DNA of 12,281 nt from Desulfobacteraceae bacterium (GTDB lineage: Bacteria; Desulfobacterota; DSM-4660; Desulfatiglandales; HGW-15): positions 1-12,281 of the forward strand of contig RPPU01000067.1 in assembly GCA_003819975.1 (NCBI GenBank). Direction: 5' to 3'. Under the pieces are notes generated by a model. It worked only from the letters and a program-made list of their open reading frames with translations. It was not told where the DNA came from and did no database searches. Numbering within the stretch: position 1 is the stretch's first letter; each line of letters starts with the position of its first letter. Shown here one piece after another: positions 7,901 through 12,281 of the stretch. A program made the position numbers and the translations under genes.

Positions 7901-8530
7901 CTCAAAAACATCAAAGAAAAACTGGGCGAGGTCAACCTAACCGCCATCCACGAACATGAGGCGCTCCAGGAGCGGTTCGTGTTTATCGGCAAACAAAAAG
8001 AGGATTTGTTGAATGCCATGGAGGCGTTGAACGACGCGATCCGCAAAATCAACAAAACCTCGCTTGAAAAATTTACGGCGACCTTTGATGCGGTCAATCA
8101 AAAACTAAAAGAGGTGTTTCCCATCCTTTTCAACGGCGGTGCCGCCGCTTTGCGGCTGACGGATGAGGCCAAGCCCTTGGAAAGCGGTGTGTTGGTGGAA
8201 GTTCAGCCGCCGGGCAAGAAATTAAGCCATATGAGTCTGCTCTCCGGCGGCGAGAAAGCGCTGGTCGCCATGGCCCTGATCTTCGCCATCTACCTGATCA
8301 ACCCGAGCCCGTTCTGCGTGTTGGATGAGGTGGACGCACCCCTGGATGAAGCCAATGTGGGACGGTTCAACAATTTGTTGCGGGAGATTCGCAGATATTC
8401 ACAGGTCATCGTGGTGACCCATAACCGCAGTTCCATGGAGATCGTGGACCGGTTGTACGGCGTGACCATGGAGAAAAAAGGCATTTCCAAGATGGTTTCG
8501 GTCAATCTGCAGGCGTTTCAGAATAATTAA
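4973..8530 (+). CDS. smc: Chromosome segregation protein SMC
   Basis: 1185 residues, the usual SMC length. SMC dimers with ScpA and ScpB extrude and condense DNA loops on the nucleoid. The N-terminal head has Walker A GPNGCGKSN at residues 31-39, followed by 'DAIRWAMGEQSAKLLRG' and the QGRIS region, all characteristic of bacterial SMC. A long Glu/Lys/Gln-rich coiled coil runs from about 165 to 500. The hinge spans about 507-665, from EGYKVGVR to VISGGK. A second coiled coil returns to about 1030. The C-terminal head carries LSGGEK at 1090-1095 and Walker B with catalytic glutamate, FCVLDEVDAPLD (D1118, E1119). Nothing essential is missing. The start is secure: GGGAGGA lies at 4962-4968, a few nt before the ATG. 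It is followed in the same direction by ftsY, a widely conserved order. No rnc precedes it, unlike the Bacillus arrangement. Base composition is markedly richer in GC than the upstream spacer. Confidence 0.97.
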   Translation: MKIKKIAMVGFKSFMDKLEVPVAAGLSAIVGPNGCGKSNIVDAIRWAMGEQSAKLLRGRNMEDVIFNGADNVKPLGMAEVSLIFENGDGSFPTQYAGHSELSITRRLYRSGESEYLINNVPCRLKDIQEVFMDTGLGNRAYSIIGQGRISTIIEQKPEETRAMIEEAAGITKYKKKVEESQRKMELTQVNLERVEDILLEVERQMRSLKRQAAKAERFKKIGGEIKELEVKVHAHAFKELNAESGLRVKSAEGLSEEELVKSTEFASVQAHIETMSLELEEKDRGIQALKNDYGQLKERVQKKESNLEFMAREKQIQVEAEIRLKTEREDLGRRLTELQAERALLLDKIAQAKESFISMEDEMGLLEKRLKSRQDLLKEVKEQYEEARTRVHSGKTKEMSLAQESGYLQKRIGEITDGKSRLEKEKEEVRQKSEEFAGVSERKTEVRQALEQKLQAILADIAREQARRNELQEQKKKLEADLKAAENEFNLSRSRLQSLRSLAENFEGYKVGVRTIMKAGDLEAQRTGRILGLVADVIQVEPQYEQAVEAVLADKLQHIIVDNIRDGQEAIEYLKTHAKGRGSFVPLKELREDRTQPQGLPLLRNLIKTEARYQPMLNVLLGNAALVDNLEQAIGAWQNAGNDYCLVTRDGDIIEKNGVISGGKISQNTQGILARKREITELEQKVAESESRVNGLTDRVNTFDLEIGKGEAALQKLAEEKEECQEQVNELDKALFRLSHESDQFAKLAARIADEIESKDKEQGRQKEALTKIETELQVCREKRRQHEDYFSEKETELKESEAEFEQFRNQLSDRKMEFGRLQEGERGLTREVERIDDFSKNAQATFERIEQDILAAKKRHQQCLEQEEMIREELQTFFGKLQKAEEVVNGAEHERGEFRNVIRQEEHKAETLRNEVDALKEKIHRAQMEQSETRHQMENLTGIIKEKYNLVLAEIYQDYATEELNVPEAQARVDYLKNIKEKLGEVNLTAIHEHEALQERFVFIGKQKEDLLNAMEALNDAIRKINKTSLEKFTATFDAVNQKLKEVFPILFNGGAAALRLTDEAKPLESGVLVEVQPPGKKLSHMSLLSGGEKALVAMALIFAIYLINPSPFCVLDEVDAPLDEANVGRFNNLLREIRRYSQVIVVTHNRSSMEIVDRLYGVTMEKKGISKMVSVNLQAFQNN

Positions 8531-8553
8531 AGTCAAGATTAACCACAAAGGAC

Positions 8554-8579
8554 GTAATTTCAGAGGGATCTGAAATTAC
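8554..8579. repeat. Perfect 11-bp hairpin with GGGA loop
   Basis: GTAATTTCAGA (8554-8564) and TCTGAAATTAC (8569-8579) pair perfectly around the tetraloop GGGA. No T-run follows, so it is not a canonical terminator. It appears to interrupt a CACAAAG-type repeat, because CACAAAGG words lie on both sides. Confidence 0.7.
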
Positions 8580-8620
8580 TCCAGTGGCACAAAGGCTCTA
8601 AGATTTTTTATATTTTCTTT

Positions 8621-8647
8621 TCCTTTGTGTCTTTGCGTCTTTGTGGT
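8621..8647 (-). repeat. 27-nt dispersed CACAAAG-type repeat, copy 2
   Basis: Read on the minus strand this equals the 27-nt sequence at 2748-2774 except for one base (A for C at position 22). It forms the right arm of the composite repeat before ftsY. Confidence 0.75.
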
Positions 8648-8698
8648 GAAAAATATTAATTGCTTTGAGCGAAACATGACAACTAAGGCAAATCAGAG

Positions 8699-9655
8699 AT
8701 GAAGTTATTCAGAAAAAACGAAGGCCCGGAGCGCGAAAGCCCGGGCCTTTTTGATCGACTTAAACAGGGACTTGCCAAAACTCGGAGCGGGTTGACAAGC
8801 CGGTTGGATAAGTTGGTCTTCGGCCAAAAGGAGATCCAGGTTGATCTGTTGGATGAGTTGGAAGAGATTTTGTTCACGTCGGATTTGGGTGTAGCCGCGA
8901 CACAGGAACTGATCGAAACAGTCAAAGAAGGTATCAGCCGTAAGGAACTGGATAACCCGGAAAAACTAAAAACCGCTTTAAAAGAACAGATTCTGAAATT
9001 TTTGACCGTACCGGAACCGGTTAGGGCTTTGCCGCAACCGGGCGAACCGCTGGTCATCCTGGTGATCGGGGTGAATGGGGTCGGCAAGACCACGACCATC
9101 GGCAAGATCGGCTACCACTTCAAACAAGCCGGTAAAAAAGTGCTGCTGGTGGCCGGCGACACGTTTCGGGCCGCGGCGGTCGAGCAGTTGAGCATTTGGG
9201 GCAGCCGGATCGGCGCGGAAGTCATCAAGCAAAAAGAAGGTTCCGATCCTTCGGCCGTGGTTCATGACGGTTTGAGCGCGGCCCAGGCGCGCGGCGCGGA
9301 TGTCGTACTGATCGATACAGCCGGTCGCTTGCACACCAAAGTCAATCTCATGGAAGAATTGCAAAAAGTCAAACGAGTGGCCGACAAGAAGATGCCGGGC
9401 GCGCCGCACCAGGTTTGGCTGGTGCTGGACGCCACCACGGGTCAGAACGCGATTGCCCAGGCCGAGATGTTTCATCAGGCCCTGGGCGTCACCGATATTG
9501 TCTTGGCCAAATTGGACGGCACGGCCAAGGGCGGGATCGTGATCGGCATCGCCCATCAGCTGCAACTCCCCATCCGCTACATCGGCATCGGCGAAAGCAT
9601 GGAAGATCTGCGGCCGTTCGATGCCGAGGAGTTTGTGGCGGCGATTTTCAGCTGA
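8699..9655 (+). CDS. ftsY: Signal recognition particle receptor FtsY
   Basis: 318 residues. FtsY is the GTPase receptor that docks SRP-ribosome complexes at the inner membrane by pairing with Ffh. Residues 1-110 form the N-domain helical bundle, preceded by only a short basic start (MKLFRKN) rather than the long acidic A-domain of E. coli. The NG domain shows G1 GVNGVGKTT at 124-132, DTFRAAA at 154-160, G3 DTAGR at 206-210, 'LDATTGQNA', and the closing '[18 protein letters not shown]'. The G4 motif reads AKLD (270-273) followed by GTAKGG, where TKLD is usual; Lys and Asp, the guanine-contacting residues, are intact. The [11 protein letters not shown] and GTAKGG words separate FtsY from Ffh, and no M domain follows. 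A weak AAGG ribosome site lies about 11 nt upstream. It follows smc on the same strand after the repeat-filled gap, and the PRPP-synthetase-like gene begins 81 nt downstream. Confidence 0.96.
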   Translation: MKLFRKNEGPERESPGLFDRLKQGLAKTRSGLTSRLDKLVFGQKEIQVDLLDELEEILFTSDLGVAATQELIETVKEGISRKELDNPEKLKTALKEQILKFLTVPEPVRALPQPGEPLVILVIGVNGVGKTTTIGKIGYHFKQAGKKVLLVAGDTFRAAAVEQLSIWGSRIGAEVIKQKEGSDPSAVVHDGLSAAQARGADVVLIDTAGRLHTKVNLMEELQKVKRVADKKMPGAPHQVWLVLDATTGQNAIAQAEMFHQALGVTDIVLAKLDGTAKGGIVIGIAHQLQLPIRYIGIGESMEDLRPFDAEEFVAAIFS

Positions 9656-9736
9656 TCTTTTAGGTTATTTCGGCATGATTACCAAAGCATTATATTTTTG
9701 ACCGATTTCTGAATTATTCTAAAGGATGAAAACATA

Positions 9737-10726
9737 ATGAGCGGCAGATTCGGAGAGCTGGGCCTGATCGTTACTAACTCACACCCCGCGCTGGGACTTG
9801 AAATCGCTTCCATTCTCGGAGTGCCTCCTTTGCAAGTGGAGTCCAAGCCGTTCCCCAACGGCGAATTGGATTTTCGGCGGCTCTGCGATGTGAGCGGAAA
9901 AGACATCTGCATCTTTTCTTCTCTCCATGCAAACTACGATACCATCCGGGAATTAAGACTGATTTGCGGTTCCCTCCGGGGCAGCGCTTCCCGGGTTTTC
10001 GGCGTGTTTCCTTTTGTCCGGGACGGCAAGTCCGATCATGTCAAGCGGTTCGGGGAAACCGTGGCCTATAAGGATACGGCCATGGAAATATCCAGCTCGG
10101 GTTTGGACATCATCGCCATCTTCGACCAGCACTCGTCCCAGCACCCTTCGTTTTATGACACCACCCATTACCGGCTCAGAACCGTCCATCACCTGTATTT
10201 GATGAGGATTTTGATCGAGTATGTCATGGCCCAAAGCAGCCGGTTCGACAGTGTTCTGGCCCTGGACGACGGGGGCTTTAAGCGGAACAAAAAAATCGCC
10301 GCTATGTTGGAAAAAAAGGTTTCCTTTATCATTAAGGAAAGGGATCCCGATACGAGAGAGATCAGCATTGAAAGTTCGCGGATTGTCGGCAACGTAAAGG
10401 GACAGCATATCGCCGCTTTCGATGATATGTTGCAGCAAGGGGGCACCCTGGAAGCCGGCGCCAAAATCGCCAAACACAACGGCGCCAAAACCATCAGTTT
10501 CTTCGTGGTCCATAACGATTTTTCTCCGGCAACGCATGCGCGGTTGAATCCCTTATTGGAAGACGGGACGATCAATAAGATCTACACTTTGGGAACCCTG
10601 CCGCCTTTAACAGGTGAAAAGTGGCATGAAAATTTCGTCATGATCAGCCCGGCTCGTTTTATCGCGAATGTCATCAAACGCATCCACGAGGAGGGTCATA
10701 TGCGGGAGCTATTCCTCGATCTTTAA
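9737..10726 (+). CDS. Divergent ribose-phosphate pyrophosphokinase-like protein
   Basis: 329 residues, close to the usual 310-320 of PRPP synthetase. The family makes PRPP from ribose 5-phosphate and ATP for nucleotide, His and Trp synthesis. Family marks: 'FPNGELDFR' (39-47) for F-x-D/N-G-E, 'DICIFSS' (56-62), 'VFPFVRDGK' (90-98) where canonical enzymes have the Y-ARQDRK stretch, 'DQHSSQ' (130-135) for DLHxxQ, 'LDDGG' for the SPDxGG loop, 'KERDP' for the flexible K-R-R-P loop, and 'AFDDMLQQGGTL' (ending 238) for VDDMIDTAGTL. The D-H pair and loop lysine are kept, but the RQDR motif is changed, and the Asp-Thr of the ribose-5-phosphate loop is Gln233-Gln234. It is therefore either a divergent enzyme with altered substrate or a non-catalytic paralogue. 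I withhold the symbol prs. AAAGGA lies about 10 nt before the ATG, and it may be cotranscribed with ftsY. It ends 35 nt from a convergent gene, with no clear terminator between them. Confidence 0.8.
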   Translation: MSGRFGELGLIVTNSHPALGLEIASILGVPPLQVESKPFPNGELDFRRLCDVSGKDICIFSSLHANYDTIRELRLICGSLRGSASRVFGVFPFVRDGKSDHVKRFGETVAYKDTAMEISSSGLDIIAIFDQHSSQHPSFYDTTHYRLRTVHHLYLMRILIEYVMAQSSRFDSVLALDDGGFKRNKKIAAMLEKKVSFIIKERDPDTREISIESSRIVGNVKGQHIAAFDDMLQQGGTLEAGAKIAKHNGAKTISFFVVHNDFSPATHARLNPLLEDGTINKIYTLGTLPPLTGEKWHENFVMISPARFIANVIKRIHEEGHMRELFLDL

Positions 10727-10761
10727 GGCGGGCCCAGGCCGGTTTCCTTATTGAAATGCCT

Positions 10762-11130
10762 TTAAAACTGATTCCCGATTTGGCCGTGAAACAGAATATG
10801 AAGCAGATCGATATGGTACCACATCCGGGCGAAGAAATATAACAAAACGGTCAGGCAAGTGAAGAACATGACGAACAGGCCGGTATATCTGCCGCCAGCC
10901 GAGCTGCCGCTTTTCACGATTTTTGCGGATAGTTTGTTCAGCCATTCTTCGAGCATGCTGAAGAGCGGATAAAAAATAAGGGTAATCACGCCCATGGCGA
11001 TGAGGGTGAACTTGAGGGGTTTGTAATCCGCTTTGAAACTGATCAAATACCCCGTGATTTTCGTGGTGAGCAGATTGGCGGTCAGGATGGTAATGGTCAT
11101 GACGGCAAATTTGAATAGTCTTCGGTACAT
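10762..11130 (-). CDS. Small three-helix inner-membrane protein, function unknown
   Basis: 122 residues from the ATG at 11130 (MYRRLFKFAVM). Three hydrophobic segments are visible: about 6-31, 39-58 and 82-102. They are separated by a Lys-containing loop and an amphipathic stretch (LEEWLNKLSAKIVKSG). The C-terminal tail is His-rich (YHIDLLHILFHG). I do not recognise the family. The overall shape, a small membrane protein with a basic start and conserved Trp/Phe, resembles many uncharacterised inner-membrane proteins. The frame runs further upstream to ATG codons at 11178 and, in another frame, 11278, but both lie in the palindromic element at 11158-11268, so they are unlikely starts. GGAG (plus 11143-11146) lies 12 nt before the chosen ATG, which is slightly long. 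It is convergent with the PRPP-synthetase-like gene. Confidence 0.65.
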   Translation of the reverse strand: MYRRLFKFAVMTITILTANLLTTKITGYLISFKADYKPLKFTLIAMGVITLIFYPLFSMLEEWLNKLSAKIVKSGSSAGGRYTGLFVMFFTCLTVLLYFFARMWYHIDLLHILFHGQIGNQF

Positions 11131-11157
11131 AATAATATAAATCTCCGCATGAAGGCT

Positions 11158-11268
11158 TCTTTTGGATTGCGGCGACAAGGGCAGGAGCCCTCGTGTGACG
11201 CGTCGCCGCTTTTAAAGCGCGGACCAGGACAGGAGTCCTCGTGAGACGCGTCCGCGCAATCCAAAAGA
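11158..11268. repeat. Paired covarying hairpins enclosed by an outer stem (three-way junction)
   Basis: An outer stem TCTTTTGGATT (11158-11168) / AATCCAAAAGA (11258-11268) directly abuts two hairpins joined by TTTTAAA. Hairpin A spans 11169-11209 and hairpin B 11217-11257. Their outer stems differ (GCGGCGAC/GTCGCCGC versus GCGCGGAC/GTCCGCGC) but both pair perfectly over 8 bp. Their inner stems AGGGC/GCCCT and AGGAC/GTCCT also pair perfectly around an identical AGGA loop. The unpaired CGTGnGACGC is shared. Such paired changes in both stems point to selection on structure. It could be a REP-type doublet or a structured RNA in the leader of the membrane-protein gene, whose ribosome binding site begins 11 nt away. 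Confidence 0.85.
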
Positions 11269-11315
11269 GATCAGGCAAAATGAATAATAACTTAAAAAAA
11301 GTGACAACTTTAAAT

Positions 11316-11334
11316 CAGGGCTTGACCCTGTTTT
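11316..11334 (+). terminator. Stem-loop with short T-run
   Basis: CAGGG-CTTGA-CCCTG followed by TTTT on the plus strand. Flanking AAA/TTT can extend the stem after a mismatch. On the minus strand the same stem is followed by ATTTAAAG, so it would be a weak terminator for the RtcR-like gene ending at 11445, about 115 nt away. Orientation and function are uncertain. Confidence 0.35.
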
Positions 11335-11444
11335 AAGGGTTTGGCGGCAGCATGACAGAAGATCACTTTGTATAACCCTTGCATGATCTTAGGGCCAAGT
11401 TAGAGCTCGGTCGCTTCTTAACCAAAGTCTCGCCAAATTTTGTA

Positions 11445-12281
11445 TTATTCATTCATCGCGGCTACCCGGTTCCAGTCCAATCCGAAGCGGGCCAGATATT
11501 TACGCAGGCGGTCGGCGTCGTTTGTTTTGGTTTTTTGTTCGCGGGAACTGGTGAAAAGCTTGCGACCGGCATCGGAAAGGGAGCGGGATTTTTTGCATAC
11601 CTCCAGTACATAGGTCAGTTGGGCTTGGTCGAACGGGTCGAGTGTTTCCGCGTTTTCAGGTCCGAGCAAGCCGAGCACGGCTTGGTTTTTTATTTTCGGC
11701 GTGCTTTTGTCCAGGCCCGACCAAGAGTGTTTTAAGCGCTCGATTTCTTCCTGAACCATATTCAGGGTGATCCGGCCTTTAGGGGCCAAGGTGGCCATGC
11801 GGGTAAGGGCGGCGTTCAGATCGCGAAAATTGGCCTTCCAGAGGGCCTGATCGGATACGGCGAAGGCCAGAAAATGGGCGCGGGCCTCTTTGTTAAAAGT
11901 GATATGCCGCTGATTCACTTCTTCGAAACGATCCAGTTCATAAGCCAGATTGGGCTCGATGTCTTCGGGACGTTCGCGCAAGCCCGGCAGCACAAAGGTC
12001 CAGATATTGATGCGGGCCAACAAGTCTTCGCGAAAACGGCCTTGGAGAACGAGCTGAAAAAGATCCTGATTGGTGCCGCAGATCAGAAGAAAACGGCTGT
12101 GGATTTCGCGATCAGACCCCACCGGCAGGAAAACCCCTTCTTCCAGGGCCTTGAGAAGCATAGCTTGTTCGTCCAGGCCCAATTCTCCGATCTCGTCCAA
12201 AAGCAGAACTCCGTTGTCGGCCGCTTTCAGAAGACCGGAGCGGTTGGTTTGGGCGCCGGTAAAGGCGCCTTTGACATGACC
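11445..12281 (-). CDS. rtcR: RtcR-like sigma54-dependent transcriptional activator (5' end beyond right edge)
   Basis: The visible 278 C-terminal residues begin inside the AAA+ domain with GHVKGAFTGA, the sigma54-contact loop (GAFTGA at positions 5-10). Walker B LLLLDEIGEL follows, then 'VGSDREIHSRFLLICGTN', the arginine-finger region 'FREDLLARINIWTF' and 'LPGLRERPEDIEPNL'. The C-terminus 'FDQAQLTYVLEVCKKSRSLSDAGRKLF' and 'NDADRLRKYLARFGLDW' is the distinctive helix-turn-helix end of RtcR. RtcR activates the RNA-repair operon rtcBA with RNA polymerase-sigma54 when its N-terminal CARF-type sensor perceives damaged RNA ends; that sensor and Walker A lie outside the window. The frame is open to the right edge, so an apparent start near 12200 (TTG) is not real. 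The target operon is usually adjacent or divergent, so rtcB is expected further right. The gene is separated from the small membrane-protein gene by the repeat-containing spacer. Confidence 0.9.
   Translation of the reverse strand, partial: GHVKGAFTGAQTNRSGLLKAADNGVLLLDEIGELGLDEQAMLLKALEEGVFLPVGSDREIHSRFLLICGTNQDLFQLVLQGRFREDLLARINIWTFVLPGLRERPEDIEPNLAYELDRFEEVNQRHITFNKEARAHFLAFAVSDQALWKANFRDLNAALTRMATLAPKGRITLNMVQEEIERLKHSWSGLDKSTPKIKNQAVLGLLGPENAETLDPFDQAQLTYVLEVCKKSRSLSDAGRKLFTSSREQKTKTNDADRLRKYLARFGLDWNRVAAMNE

Larger units (their letters stand above)
8542..8647. repeat. Composite palindromic repeat between smc and ftsY
   Basis: ACCACAAAGGAC at 8542-8553 is inverted as GTCTTTGTGGT at 8637-8647, so the 106-nt block is bounded by inverted CACAAAG-type arms. 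A further CACAAAGG word follows near 8588. Within it sits a separate perfect hairpin (8554-8579). It fills most of the 168-nt smc-ftsY gap and has no coding capacity. Confidence 0.65.
11131..11444. other. Non-coding region between the membrane protein and the RtcR-like gene
   Basis: No gene is visible. It contains the 111-nt three-way-junction element (11158-11268), a stem-loop with a short T-run (11316-11334), and a 7-bp inverted repeat AAGATCA/TGATCTT at 11359-11365/11384-11390. No sigma54-type -24/-12 site was found. Confidence 0.55.

Noticed and set aside
8554..8579. Intrinsic terminator for smc
   Set aside because: The stem is strong but AT-rich, and no T-run follows on the plus strand; the next bases are TCCAGTGG.
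8584..8600. Sigma54 -24/-12 promoter (TGGCAC at 8584)
   Set aside because: The downstream TTGC element is absent at the required spacing.
11158..11268. CRISPR array or attenuator interpretation of the paired hairpins
   Set aside because: There are only two units, they differ in sequence, the 7-nt linker is far too short for a spacer, and no T-run follows either hairpin.
10748..11278. A 176-residue minus-strand frame overlapping the small membrane protein
   Set aside because: Its sequence is rich in His, Arg and Pro with no membrane or domain pattern. Its 5' part lies in the palindromic element, and it overlaps the hydrophobic frame that has a ribosome binding site.

Overview
The window is bacterial chromosomal DNA. 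It holds compact protein genes, AT-rich spacers and several dispersed palindromic repeats. The host is probably a Gram-negative-type, sigma54-using bacterium: there is an enhancer-binding protein of the RtcR type, an EttA-type ABC-F protein, and secreted proteins with Sec signals. I cannot fix the phylum from the sequence. The repeat-rich spacers and the smc-ftsY pairing would fit Desulfobacterota or PVC/Omnitrophota-like lineages, but that is inference. There is no sign of phage, transposase, CRISPR, rRNA or tRNA.

Layout. (1) 1-4620, all on the minus strand: the first codons of an exported protein cut by the left edge; a small exported protein with a BamE/SmpA-like C-terminus; a ribosome-associated ATPase (EttA); and a large exported protein with two LysM domains and a repetitive C-terminal half. 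A near-consensus sigma70 promoter precedes the LysM gene. (2) 4621-4972: an AT-rich divergent intergenic region. (3) 4973-10726, plus strand: full-length smc, ftsY (SRP receptor), and a divergent ribose-phosphate pyrophosphokinase-like gene. A composite repeat, a perfect 11-bp hairpin inside a CACAAAG-type repeat, separates smc from ftsY. (4) 10762-12281, minus strand: a 122-residue three-helix membrane protein, and the sigma54-activator and C-terminal part of an RtcR-like regulator running off the right edge. Between these two is a striking 111-nt three-way-junction element with two covarying hairpin copies.

How the genes relate. smc (chromosome condensation) and ftsY (cotranslational membrane targeting) are a known conserved pair. 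The PRPP-synthetase-like gene follows in the same direction, but its active-site loop is altered, so its reaction is uncertain. The RtcR-like protein is expected to control an RNA-repair operon (rtcB/rtcA) that is not in this window and probably lies beyond the right edge.

The most unusual material is non-coding: the paired covarying hairpins at 11158-11268, the hairpin nested in a dispersed repeat at 8542-8647, its 27-nt relative at 2748-2774, and the 84-bp inverted-repeat-bounded segment at 694-777. Among the proteins, the PRPP-synthetase-like enzyme and the repeated C-terminal half of the LysM protein are the best leads.
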